This document shows positions 1 to 13,190 of a stretch of DNA of 64,000 nucleotides, piece by piece. Under the pieces are notes generated by a model, which saw nothing but the letters and a program-made list of their open reading frames with translations, was not told the DNA's origin and ran no database searches. Position 1 is the first letter of the stretch. Every line of letters starts with the position of its first letter. Made by a program: the position numbers and the translations under genes. Where the stretch lies: the NCBI GenBank assembly GCA_942486035.1, contig CALNXK010000550.1, positions 1 to 64,000 on the forward strand, given 5' to 3'. This stretch comes from Porites lobata (Eukaryota > Cnidaria > Anthozoa > Scleractinia > Poritidae).

Positions 1-3000
1 GCCGCCATGTTTTTGGCCGTTCCGGACCCGGACTGGACTCTGGGCCGGATACGTGGGATCGACGGCCAAAAAGGCTGTCACAGAAGTAGTTTTTCCCAAT
101 CAACCCTTGACCCTAACAGCAAGCAAACTTGACTCGAAGTTAACCCTATGACCGCGGGCTAGCCGCGGCTTGGTCGCGGGTCAGGGTCGCGGGGATACGG
201 GTTAGGGTTGCGGGATTGGCCTTAACTTTGCTGTTTTGGGGATTTTTGGGCGCGCGATGCGGGTTAGGTTAGGGGACGCGGGTTAGTGACGGATCATCAT
301 TGTCTTTCGGGACGGGATGCGGGATACGGGTTTAGGGATCGGATTTCGCGGGATTTGTCCATTTTCCACGTTTTTCTCATTTTTTGCCATTTTTGATGAC
401 GTTGGGCTCTCGGGGCGAGATCAGCGTCCCGCGACTCAAACTGTCTCTGGGGTTACGGATTTTGTGCTAAATACGTGCGACCCTGTCAGAAAATGCCAAA
501 TTATACAAGGGTTTTGAGCTAACGTGGCTTTTTCGCCAGGGTGGATGTTAGGGTTAGGGTTTGGACTCAAGTGTGACCTTGCAAAAATAATAAATACCAG
601 GAAATCACTGCAGTAACGATGCTAAATACGTGCGACCCTGTCAGAAAATGCAAAAATTATACAAGGGTCTTGAGCTAACGTGGCTTTTTCGCTAGGGTTT
701 ATGTTAGGTTAGTACAGAAGGGTGGTTTTGATAAAAATCAACCCTTCAAGGGTTTTTTGGTGGAAATTTCAACCCTTGCCTAATTTCAACTAAAAACGTC
801 GCAAACGTGTGGGAATGATGCAAAAACGTTAGAAAACAAGTTTTTCGAAGCTCACCTTGCCCTGCAGCGCTCGTTTACCCGCCCCTGGCGTCTTGAGCAG
901 GCGAAAAATCAGGAAAATTCAGTCTTAACAGGTTGGCACGATGCGTCGGCTATGTTTTTTTGCACTGAACAGAGCGGGACTGGGCGCCGTATTGTGACGT
1001 TGAGTGACGTATCAGCCGAGGGAAGGTTCAAGAATATGGCGGGATCGCGGGATTGTAAATAAAATATTGGCCGTGTTTGAGCAAAGTTTGTTGCCGCCTG
1101 GTGGTGGAAGGACATCATTAAGTCCGGAAACCCGCAAGTCAACAGCATCCTCGAAGAACTGAGGGATGTTCTGAGCCTTTGGGCACAACAGCGCTGTTTG
1201 AGCGCTCGTAGTGAAGGTTGTGCATCAAGTTCAGATCGATTCAGGCGGCAAGTCTAAGGCAGGTTTCTTTGTCGAGAACTATGTCAGCGTGAGTTTTGCG
1301 GCCTGCCCTTGCCTGCTGGCTTGACGTAGTTGCCGAGAAGCGACCTGCTTTTAGACTTATAATATTTTCTGGCTTTTGGGGCCGGGGTTTCCCTGTCGAA
1401 AATATTCGGTGGGGTCATGAATAATTCATGAGGTGACAAAGGCCGTATTTCGGGGCTTGCCGTCAGCCGCTGCGTGACAGCAAGCCCGAGGCAAGTAGGA
1501 CAGGAAGGAGAAAGCCCCGTTTGACCCGATTTTTGGGACTCGCTTGGCCCAGGAAAGCGTCGATTTAATTTGAGCGAGCTGGCCAACAAAGTGACCATCG
1601 ATCTTGGGAAAACTAGAAGTGCAGGCACGCGCGATCTTCTGTTGACTTAGAGGGTTGTTGTAGCGTTTGCGACGATGAAAGGATTGTAAAAGTCAAGTCG
1701 GACAGTGCTTTACTTAGAGCGAAGGGCGCTGACAGGGAAAACCGGGCTAAGTGTAGCGGCCGCCATGCTTTTTTTTTTTTGGCCGTTCCGGACCCTGACT
1801 GGACTCTGGGCCGGATACGTGGGATCGACGGGCCAAAAGGCTGTCACAGAAGTAGTTTTCCAACTAACCCTTGACCCTAACAGCAAGCAAACTTGACTCG
1901 AAGTTAACCCTATGGCGACCGCGGGCTAGCTGCGGCTTGGTCGCGGGTCAGGGTCGCGGATACGGGTTAGTTGTGGGATTAGCCTTAACTTTGCTGTTTT
2001 GGGATTTGGGGCGCGATGCGGTTAGGGTTAGGGGACGCGGGTTAGGTGACGGATCATCATTGTCTTTCAGGACGGGATGCGGGATACGGGTTTAGGGATC
2101 GGATTTCGCGGATTTGTCCATTTTTCCACGTTTTTCTCATTTTTGCCATTTTTGATGACGTTGGGCTCTCGGGGCGCGAGATCAGCGTCCCGCGACCCAA
2201 ACTGTCTCTGGGGTTACGGATTTTGTGCTAAATACGTGCGACCCCTGTCAGAAAATGCCAAATTATACAAGGGTTTTGAGCTAACGTGGCTTTTTCGCCA
2301 GGGTGGATGTTAGGGTTGGGTTTGACTCAAGTGTGACCTTGCAAAAAAATAATAAATACCAGGAAATCACTGCAGTAACGATGCTAAATACGTGCGACCC
2401 TGTCAGAAAATGCAAAATTATACAAGGGTCTTGAGCTAACGTGGCTTTTTCGCTAGGGTTTATGTTAGGGTTAGTACAGAAGGGTGGTTTTGATAAAAAT
2501 CAACCCTTCAAGGGTTTTTGGTGGAAATTTCAACCCTTGCCTAATTTCAACTAAAAACGTCGCAAACGTGTGGGAATGATGCAAAAACGTTAGAAAACAA
2601 GTTTTTTTTTTTTTTGGAAGCTCACCTTGCCCTGCAGCGCTCGTTTACCCGCCCTGGCGTCTTGAGCAGGCGAAAATCAGGAAAATTCAGTCTTAACAGG
2701 TTGGCACGATGCGTCGGCCATGTTTTTTGCACTGAACAGAGCGGGACTGGGCGCCGTATTGTGACGTTGAGTGACGTATCAGCCGAGGGAAGGTTCAAGA
2801 ATATGGCGGGATCGCGGGATTGTAAATAAAATATTGGCCGTGTTTGGAGCAAAGTTTGCGCCGCCTGGTGGTGGAAGGACATCATTAAGTCCGAAACCCG
2901 CAAGTCAACAGCATCCTCGAAGAACTGAGGGATGTTCTGAGCCTTGTAAGGCACAACAGCGCTGTTTGAGCGCTCGTAGTGAAGGTTGTGCATCAAGTTC

Positions 3001-6000
3001 AGATCGATCCAGGCGGCAAGTCTAAGGCAGGTTTTTGTCGAGAACTATGTCAGCGTGAGTTTTGCGGCCTGCCCTTGCCTGCTGGCTTGACGTAGTTGCC
3101 GAGAAGCGACCTGCTTTTAGACTTATAATATTTTCTGGCTTTTGGGGGCCGGGGTTTCCCTGTCGAAAAATATTCGGTGGGTCATGAATAATTCATGAGG
3201 TGACAAAAGGCCGTATTTCGGGGCTTGCCGTCAGCCGCTGCGTGACAGCAAGCCTGAGGCAAGTAGGACAGGAAGGAGAAAGCCTCGTTTGACCTGATTT
3301 TTGGGACTCGCTTGGCCCAGGAAAGCGTCGATTTAATTTGAGCGAGCTGGCCAACAAAGTGACCATCGATCTTGGGAAAACTAGAAGTGCAGGCACGCGC
3401 GATCTTCTGTTGACTTAGAGGGTTGTTGTAGCGTTTGCGACGATGAAAGGATTGTAAAAGTCAAGTCGGACAGTGCTTTACTTAGAGCGAAGGGCGCTGA
3501 CAGGAAAAACCGGGCTAAGTGTAGCGGCCGCCATGTTTTTTTTTTTTTTTTGGCCGTTCCGGACCCGGACTGGACTCTGGGCCGGATACGTGGGATCGAC
3601 GGCCAAAAGGCTGTCACAGAAGTAGTTTTCCCAATTCAACCCTTGACCCTAACAGCAAGCAAACTTGACTCGAAGCTAACCCTATGACCGCGGGCTAGCC
3701 GCGGCTTGGTCGCGGGTCAGGGTCGCGGGATACGGGTTAGGGTTGCGGGATTAGCCTTAACTTTGCTGTTTTGGGGATTTTGGGCGCGCGATGCGGGTTA
3801 GGGTTAGGGACGCGGGTTAGGGTGACGGGATCATCATTGTCTTTCGGGACGGGATGCGGGATACGGGTTTAGGGATCGGATTTCGCGGATTTGTCCATTT
3901 TTCCACGTTTTCTCATTTTTTGCCATTTTTGATGACGTTGGGCTCTCGGGGCGCGAGATCAGCGTCCCGCGACTCAAACTGTCTCTGGGGTTACGGATTT
4001 TGTGCTAAATACGTGCGACCCTGCCAGAAAATGCAAAATTATACAAGGGTTTTGAGCTAACGTGGCTTTTTCGCCAGGGTGGATGTTAGGGTTAGGGCTT
4101 GGACTCAAGTGTGACCTTGCAAAAAATAATAAATACGAGGAAATCACTGCAGTAACGATGCTAAATACGTGCGACCCTGTCAGAAAATGCAAAATTATAC
4201 AAGGGTCTTGAGCTAACGTGGCTTTTTCGCTAGGGTTTATGTTAGGGTTAGTACAGAAGGGTGGTTTTGATAAAAAAACCAACCCTTCAAGGGTTTTTTG
4301 GTGGAAATTTCAACCCTTGCCTAATTTCAACTAAAAACGTCGCAAACGTGTGGGAATGATGCAAAAACGTTAGAAAACAAGCTTTTCGGAAGCTCACCTT
4401 GCCCTGCAGCGCTCGTTTACTCCGCCCTGGCGTCTTGAGCAGGCGAAAAATCAGGAAAATTCAGTCTTAACAGGTTGGCACGATGCGTCGGCCATGTTTT
4501 TTTGCACTGAACAGAGCGGGACTGGGCGCCGTATTGTGACGTTGAGTGACGTATCAGCCGAGGGAAGGTTCAAGAATATGGCGGGATTGCGGGATTGTAA
4601 ATAAAATATTGGCCGTGTTTGGAGCAAAGTTTGCGCCGCCTGGTGGTGGAAGGACATCATTAAGTCCGGAAACCCGCAAGTCAACAGCATCCCTCGAAGA
4701 ACTGAGGGATGTTCTGAGCCTTGTAAAGCACAACAGCGCTGTTTGAGCGCTCGTAGTGAAGGTTGTGCATCAAGTTCAGATCGATCCAGGCGGCAAGTCT
4801 AAGGCAGGTTTCTTGTCGAGAACTATGTCAGCGTGAGTTTTGCGGCCTGCCCTTGCCTGCTGGCTTGACGTAGTTGCCGAGAAGCGACCTGCTTTTAGAC
4901 TTATAATATTTTCTGGCTTTGGGGGCCGGGGTTTCCTGTCGAAAAATATTCGGTGGGTCATGAATAATTCATGAGGTGACAAAGGCCGTATTTCGGGGCT
5001 TGCCGTCAGCCGCTGCGTGACAGCAAGCCCGAGGCAAGTAGGACAGGAAGGAGAAAGCCTCGTTTGACCCGATTTTTGGGACTCGCTTGGCCCAGGAAAG
5101 CGTCGATTTAATTTGAGCGAGCTGGCCAACAAAGTGACCATCGATCTTAGGAAAACTAGAAGTGCAGGCACGCGCGATCTTCTGTTGACTTAGAGGGTTG
5201 TTGTAGCGTTTGCGACGATGAAAGGATTGTAGAAGTCAAGTCGGACAGTGCTTTACTTAGAGCGAAGGGCGCTGACAGGGAAAAACCGGGCAAAGTGTAG
5301 CGGCCGCCATGTTTTTTTTTTTTTTGGCCGTTCCGGAACCGGACTGGACTCTGGGCCGGATACATGGGATCGACGGCCAAAAGGCTGTCACAGAAGTAGT
5401 TTTCCCAACTAACCCTTGACCCTAACCGCAAGCAAACGTGACTCGAAGCTAACCCTATGACCGCGGGTTAGCCGCGGCTTGGTCGCGGGTCAGGGTCGCG
5501 GGATACGGGTTAGGGTTGCGGGATGAGCCTTAACTTTGCTGTTTTGGGGATTTTGGGCGCGCGATGCGGGTTAGGGTTAGGGGACGCGGGATAGGGTCAC
5601 GGGATCGTCATTGTCTTTCGGGACGGGATGCGGGATACGGGTTTAGGGATGGGATTTCGCGGGATTTGTCCATTTTTCCACGTTTTTCTCATTTTTTGCT
5701 ATTTTTGATGACGTTGGGCTCTCGGGGCGCGAGATCAGCGTCCCGCGACTCCAAACTGTCTCTGGGGTGACGGATTTTGTCGATCTTCAAAGTTACGATG
5801 CTAAATACGTGCGACCCTGCCAGAAAATGCAAAATTATACAAGGGTTTTGAGCTAACGTGGCTTTTTCGCCAGGGTGGATGTTAGGGTTAGGGCTTGGAC
5901 TCAAGTGTGACCTTGCAAAAAATAATAAATACGAGGAAATCACTGCAGTAACGATGCTAAATACGTGCGACCCTGTCAGAAAATGCAAAATTATACAAGG

Positions 6001-9000
6001 GTCTTGAGCTAACGTGGCTTTTTCGCTAGGGTTTATGTTAGGGTTAGTACAGAAGGGTGGTTTTGATAAAAAAACCAACCCTTCAAGGGTTTTTTGGTGG
6101 AAATTTCAACCCTTGCCTAATTTCAACTAAAAACGTCGCAAACGTGTGGGAATGATGCAAAAACGTTAGAAAACAAGCTTTTCGGAAGCTCACCTTGCCC
6201 TGCAGCGCTCGTTTACTCCGCCCTGGCGTCTTGAGCAGGCGAAAAATCAGGAAAATTCAGTCTTAACAGGTTGGCACGATGCGTCGGCCATGTTTTTTTG
6301 CACTGAACAGAGCGGGACTGGGCGCCGTATTGTGACGTTGAGTGACGTATCAGCCGAGGGAAGGTTCAAGAATATGGCGGGATTGCGGGATTGTAAATAA
6401 AATATTGGCCGTGTTTGGAGCAAAGTTTGCGCCGCCTGGTGGTGGAAGGACATCATTAAGTCCGGAAACCCGCAAGTCAACAGCATCCTCGAAGAACTGA
6501 GGGATGTTCTGAGCCTTGTAAGGCACAACAGCGCTGTTTGAGCGCTCGTAGTGAAGGTTGTGCATCAAGTTCAGATCGATCCAGGCGGCAAGTCTAAGGC
6601 AGGTTTCTTGTCGAGAACTATGTCAGCGTGAGTTTTGCGGCCTGCCCTTGCCTGCTGGCTTGACGTAGTTGCCGAGAAGCGACCTGTTTTTTAGACTTAT
6701 AATATTTTCTGGCTTTTGGGGCCGGGGTTTCCCTGTCGAAAAATATTCGGTGGGTCATGAATAATTCATGAGGTGACAAAAGGCCGTATTTCGGGGCTTG
6801 CCGTCAGCCGCTGCGTGACAGCAAGCCCGAGGCAAGTAGGACAGGAAGGAGAAAGCCTCGTTTGACCCGATTTTTGGGACTCGCTTGGCCCAGGAAAGCG
6901 TCGATTTAATTTGAGCGAGCTGGCCAACAAAGTGACCATCGATCTTGGGAAAACTAGAAGTGCAGGCACGCGCGATCTTCTGTTGACTTAGAGGGTTGTT
7001 GTAGCGTTTGCGACGATGAAAGGATTGTAGAAGTCAAGTCGGACAGTGCTTTACTTAGAGCGAAGGGCGCTGACAGGGAAAAACCGGGCAAAGTGTAGCG
7101 GCCGCCATGTTTTTTTTTTTTTTGGCCGTTCCGGAACCGGACTGGACTCTGGGCCGGATACATGGGATCGACGGCCAAAAGGCTGTCACAGAAGTAGTTT
7201 TCCCAACTAACCCTTGACCCTAACCGCAAGCAAACGTGACTCGAAGCTAACCCTATGACCGCGGGTTAGCCGCGGCTTGGTCGCGGGTCAGGGTCGCGGG
7301 ATACGGGTTAGGGTTGCGGGATGAGCCTTAACTTTGCTGTTTTGGGGATTTTGGGCGCGCGATGCGGGTTAGGGTTAGGGGACGCGGGATAGGGTCACGG
7401 GATCGTCATTGTCTTTCGGGACGGGATGCGGGATACGGGTTTAGGGATGGGATTTCGCGGGATTTGTCCATTTTTCCACGTTTTTCTCATTTTTTGCTAT
7501 TTTTGATGACGTTGGGCTCTCGGGGCGCGAGATCAGCGTCCCGCGACTCCAAACTGTCTCTGGGGTGACGGATTTTGTCGATCTTCAAAGTTACGATGCT
7601 AAATACGTGCGACCCTGCCAGAAAATGCAAAATTATACAAGGGTTTTGAGCTAACGTGGCTTTTTCGCCAGGGTGGATGTTAGGGTTAGGGCTTGGACTC
7701 AAGTGTGACCTTGCAAAAAATAATAAATACGAGGAAATCACTGCAGTAACGATGCTAAATACGTGCGACCCTGTCAGAAAATGCAAAATTATACAAGGGT
7801 CTTGAGCTAACGTGGCTTTTTCGCTAGGGTTTATGTTAGGGTTAGTACAGAAGGGTGGTTTTGATAAAAAAACCAACCCTTCAAGGGTTTTTTGGTGGAA
7901 ATTTCAACCCTTGCCTAATTTCAACTAAAAACGTCGCAAACGTGTGGGAATGATGCAAAAACGTTAGAAAACAAGCTTTTCGGAAGCTCACCTTGCCCTG
8001 CAGCGCTCGTTTACTCCGCCCTGGCGTCTTGAGCAGGCGAAAAATCAGGAAAATTCAGTCTTAACAGGTTGGCACGATGCGTCGGCCATGTTTTTTTGCA
8101 CTGAACAGAGCGGGACTGGGCGCCGTATTGTGACGTTGAGTGACGTATCAGCCGAGGGAAGGTTCAAGAATATGGCGGGATCGCGGGATTGTAAATAAAA
8201 TATTGGCCGTGTTTGGAGCAAAGTTTGCGCCGCCTGGTGGTGGAAGGACATCATTAAGTCCGGAAACCCGCAAGTCAACAGCATCCCTCGAAGAACTGAG
8301 GGATGTTCTGAGCCTTGTAAGGCACAACAGCGCTGTTTGAGCGCTCGTAGTGAAGGTTGTGCATCAAGTTCAGATCGATCCAGGCGGCAAGTCTAAGGCA
8401 GGTTTCTTGTCGAGAACTATGTCAGCGTGAGTTTTGCGGCCTGCCCTTGCCTGCTGGCTTGACGTAGTTGCCGAGAAGCGACCTGCTTTTAGACTTATAA
8501 TATTTTCTGGCTTTTGGGGGGGCCGGGGTTTCCCTGTCGAAAAATATTCGGTGGGTCATGAATAATTCATGAGGTGACAAAAGGCCGTATTTCGGGGCTT
8601 GCCGTCAGCCGCTGCGTGACAGCAAGCCCGAGGCAAGTAGGACAGGAAGGAGAAAGCCTCGTTTGACCCGATTTTTGGGACTCGCTTGGCCCAGGAAAGC
8701 GTCGATTTAATTTGAGCGAGCTGGCCAACAAAGTGACCATCGATCTTAGGAAAACTAGAAGTGCAGGCACGCGCGATCTTCTGTTGACTTAGAGGGTTGT
8801 TGTAGCGTTTGCGACGATGAAAGGATTGTAAAAGTCAAGTCGGACAGTGCTTTACTTAGAGCGAAGGGCGCTGACAGGGAAAAACCGGGCTAAGTGTAGC
8901 GGCCGCCATGTTTTTTTTTTTTTTGGCCGTTCCGGACCCGGACTGGACTCTGGGCCGGATACGTGGGATCGACGGCCAAAAGGCTGTCACAGAAGTAGTT

Positions 9001-11837
9001 TTCCCAACTAACCCTTGACCCTAACAGCAAGCAAACTTGACTCGAAGTTAACCCTATGACCGCGGGCTAGCCGCGGCTTGGTCGCGGGTCAGGGTCGCGG
9101 GATACGGGTTAGGGTTGCGGGATTAGCCTTAACTTTGCTGTTTTGGGGATTTTGGGCGCGCGATGCGGGTTAGGGTTAGGGGACGCGGGTTAGGGTGACG
9201 GATCATCATTGTCTTTCGGGACGGGATGCGGGATACGGGTTTAGGGATCGGATTTCGCGGATTTGTCCATTTTTCCACGTTTTTCTCATTTTTTGCCATT
9301 TTTGATGACGTTGGGCTCTCGGGCGCGAGATCAGCGTCCCGCGACTCAAACTGTCTCTGGGGTTACGGATTTTGTGCTAAATACGTGCGACCCTGTCAGA
9401 AAATGCCAAATTATACAAGGGTTTTGAGCTAACGTGGCTTTTTCGCCAGGGTGGATGTTAGGGTTAGGGTTTGGACTCAAGTGTGACCTTGCAAAAATAA
9501 TAAATACCAGGAAATCACTGCAGTAACGATGCTAAATACGTGCGACCCTGTCAGAAAATGCAAAATTATACAAGGGTCTTGAGCTAACGTGGCTTTTTCG
9601 CTAGGGTTTATGTTAGGGTTAGTACAGAAGGGTGGTTTTGATAAAAAAACCAACCCTTCAAGGGTTTTTTGGTGGAAATTTCAACCCTTGCCTAATTTCA
9701 ACTAAAAACGTCGCAAACGTGTGGGAATGATGCAAAAACGTTAGAAAACAAGCTTTTCGGAAGCTCACCTTGCCCTGCAGCGCTCGTTTACTCCGCCCTG
9801 GCGTCTTGAGCAGGCGAAAAATCAGGAAAATTCAGTCTTAACAGGTTGGCACGATGCGTCGGCCATGTTTTTTTTGCACTGAACAGAGCGGGACTGGGCG
9901 CCGTATTGTGACGTTGAGTGACGTATCAGCCGAGGGAAGGTTCAAGAATATGGCGGGATCGCGGGATTGTAAATAAAATATTGGCCGTGTTTGGAGCAAA
10001 GTTTGCGCCGCCTGGTGGTGGAAGGACATCATTAAGTCCGGAAACCCGCAAGTCAACAGCATCCCTCGAAGAACTGAGGGATGTTCTGAGCCTTGTAAGG
10101 CACAACAGCGCTGTTTGAGCGCTCGTAGTGAAGGTTGTGCATCAAGTTCAGATCGATCCAGGCGGCAAGTCTAAGGCAGGTTTCTTGTCGAGAACTATGT
10201 CAGCGTGAGTTTTGCGGCCTGCCCTTGCCTGCTGGCTTGACGTAGTTGCCGAGAAGCGACCTGCTTTTAGACTTATAATATTTTCTGGCTTTTGGGGGGC
10301 CGGGGTTTCCCTGTCGAAAAATATTCGGTGGGTCATGAATAATTCATGAGGTGACAAAAGGTCAGATTTCGGGGCTTGCCGTCAGCCGCTGCGTGACAGC
10401 AAGCCCGAGGCAAGTAGGACAGGAAGGAGAAAGCCTCGTTTGACCCGATTTTTGGGACTCGCTTGGCCCAGGAAAGCGTCGATTTAATTTGAGCGAGCTG
10501 GCCAACAAAGTGACCATCGATCTTAGGAAAACTAGAAGTGCAGGCACGCGCGATCTTCTGTTGACTTAGAGGGTTGTTGTAGCGTTTGCGACGATGAAAG
10601 GATTGTAAAAGTCAAGTCGGACAGTGCTTTACTTAGAGCGAAGGGCGCTGACAGGGAAAACCGGGCTAAGTGTAGCGGCCGCCATGTTTTTTTTTTTTTT
10701 TTTGGCCGTTCCGGACCCGGACTGGACTCTGGGCCGGATACGTGGGATCGACGGCCAAAAGGCTGTCACAGAAGTAGTTTTCCCAACTAACCCTTGACCC
10801 TAACAGCAAGCAAACTTGACTCGAAGTTAACCCTATGACCGCGGGCTAGCCGCGGCTTGGTCGCGGGTCAGGGTCGCGGGATACGGGTTAGGGTTGCGGG
10901 ATTAGCCTTAACTTTGCTGTTTTGGGGATTTTGGGCGCGCGATGCGGGTTAGGGTTAGGGACGCGGGTTAGGGTGACGGGATCATCATTGTCTTTCGGGA
11001 CGGGATGCGGGATACGGGTTTAGGGATCGGATTTCGCGGGATTTGTCCATTTTTCCACGTTTTTCTCATTTTTGCCATTTTTGATGACGTTGGGCTCTCG
11101 GGGCGCGAGATCAGCGTCCCGCGACTCAAACTGTCTCTGGGGTTACGGATTTTTGTGCTAAATACGTGCGACCCTGTCAGAAAATGCCAAATTATACAAG
11201 GGTTTTGAGCTAACGTGGCTTTTTCGCCAGGGTGGATGTTAGGGTTAGGGTTTGGACTCAAGTGTGACCTTGCAAAAATAATAAATACCAGGAAATCACT
11301 GCAGTAACGATGCTAAATACGTGCGACCCTGTCAGAAAATGCAAAATTATACAAGGGTCTTGAGCTAACGTGGCTTTTTCGCTAGGGTTTATGTTGGGGT
11401 TAGTACAGAAGGGTGGTTTTGATAAAAATCAACCCTTCAAGGGTTTTTTGGTGGAAATTTCAACCCTTGCCTAATTTCAACTAAAAACGTCGCAAACGTG
11501 TGGGAATGATGCAAAAACGTTAGAAAACAAGCTTTTCGGAAGCTCACCTTGCCCTGCAGCGCTCGTTTACTCCGCCCTGGCGTCTTGAGCAGGCGAAAAA
11601 TCAGGAAAATTCAGTCTTAACAGGTTGGCACGATGCGTCGGCCATGTTTTTTTGCACTGAACAGAGCGGGACTGGGCGCCGTATTGTGACGTTGAGTGAC
11701 GTATCAGCCGAGGGAAGGTTCAAGAATATGGCGGGATCGCGGGATTGTAAATAAAATATTGGCCGTGTTTGGAGCAAAGTTTGCGCCGCCTGGTGGTGGA
11801 AGGACATCATTAAGTCCGGAAACCCGCAAGTCAACAG

Positions 11838-11861
11838 CATCCCTCGAAGAACTGAGGGATG
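11838..11861. other. Sat1 hairpin (8-bp stem, 8-nt loop)
   Basis: CATCCCTC and GAGGGATG are exact inverse complements separated by GAAGAACT. The stem is present in several units, but units reading CATCCTC (for example near 6484, 13617 and 62498) lose one stem base. The variable stem argues against strong structural selection. Confidence 0.6.
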
Positions 11862-12111
11862 TTCTGAGCCTTGTAAAGGCACAACAGCGCTGTTTGAGCG
11901 CTCGTAGTGAAGGTTGTGCATCAAGTTCAGATCGATCCAGGCGGCAAGTCTAAGGCAGGTTTCTTGTCGAGAACTATGTCAGCGTGAGTTTTGCGGCCTG
12001 CCCTTGCCTGCTGGCTTGACGTAGTTGCCGAGAAGCGACCTGCTTTTAGACTTATAATATTTTCTGGCTTTTGGGGGGCCGGGGTTTCCCTGTCGAAAAA
12101 TATTCGGTGGG

Positions 12112-12184
12112 TCATGAATAATTCATGAGGTGACAAAAGGCCGTATTTCGGGGCTTGCCGTCAGCCGCTGCGTGACAGCAAGCC
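12112..12184. other. Sat1 palindrome and adjacent hairpin
   Basis: Two dyads lie close together in every unit; this is one example. TCATGAAT-A-ATTCATGA (12112-12128) is a perfect palindrome around one base. GGCTTGCCGTCA (12152-12163) pairs with TGACAGCAAGCC (12173-12184) with a single mismatch and a 9-nt loop. Dyads like these are candidate protein-binding or breakage-prone sites in satellite DNA; no function can be read from sequence alone. Confidence 0.6.
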
Positions 12185-12933
12185 CGAGGCAAGTAGGACA
12201 GGAAGGAGAAAGCCTCGTTTGACCCGATTTTTGGGACTCGCTTGGCCCAGGAAAGCGTCGATTTAATTTGAGCGAGCTGGCCAACAAAGTGACCATCGAT
12301 CTTAGGAAAACTAGAAGTGCAGGCACGCGCGATCTTCTGTTGACTTAGAGGGTTGTTGTAGCGTTTGCGACGATGAAAGGATTGTAAAAGTCAAGTCGGA
12401 CAGTGCTTTACTTAGAGCGAAGGGCGCTGACAGGGAAAAACCGGGCTAAGTGTAGCGGCCGCCATGTTTTTTTTTTTTTTGGCCGTTCCGGACCCGGACT
12501 GGACTCTGGGCCGGATACGTGGGATCGACGGCCAAAAGGCTGTCACAGAAGTAGTTTTCCCAACTAACCCTTGACCCTAACAGCAAGCAAACTTGACTCG
12601 AAGCTAACCCTATGACCGCGGGCTAGCCGCGGCTTGGTCGCGGGTCAGGGTCGCGGGATACGGGTTAGGGTTGCGGGATTAGCCTTAACTTTGCTGTTTT
12701 GGGGATTTTGGGCGCGCGATGCGGGTTAGGGTTAGGGGACGCGGGTTAGGGTGACGGATCATCATTGTCTTTCGGGACGGGATGCGGGATACGGGTTTAG
12801 GGATCGGATTTCGCGGGATTTGTCCATTTTTCCACGTTTTTTCTCATTTTTGCCATTTTTGATGACGTTGGGCTCTCGGGGCGCGAGATCAGCGTCCCGC
12901 GACTCCAAACTGTCTCTGGGGTTACGGATTTTG

Positions 12934-13190
12934 TGCTAAATACGTGCGACCCTGTCAGAAAATGCCAAATTATACAAGGGTTTTGAGCTAACGTGGCTTT
13001 TTCGCCAGGGTGGATGTTAGGGTTAGGGTTTGGACTCAAGTGTGACCTTGCAAAAATAATAAATACCAGGAAATCACTGCAGTAACGATGCTAAATACGT
13101 GCGACCCTGTCAGAAAATGCAAAATTATACAAGGGTCTTGAGCTAACGTGGCTTTTTCGCTAGGGTTTATGTTAGGGTTAGTACAGAAGG
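12934..13190. repeat. Internal direct repeat within each Sat1 unit
   Basis: Shown here in the unit starting at 12458. A block of about 95 bp beginning GCTAAATACGTGCGACCC occurs at 12934 and again at 13090, a 156-bp offset. Each copy ends in a TTAGGG-type motif: GGATGTTAGGGTTAGGG in the first, TATGTTAGGGTTAG in the second. The same pair is present in every complete unit. The left Sat1 block ends at the terminal TTAGGGTTAGGG of the first sub-repeat, so the sub-repeat contains the insertion point of the 43.5-kb segment. Confidence 0.9.

Noticed and set aside
1284..1628. 114-codon minus-strand frame in Sat1 and its relatives in the other units (67-131 codons)
   Set aside because: It lengthens or shortens with each homopolymer indel, and no start context, splice sites or promoter are seen. 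It is a fortuitous frame in satellite DNA.
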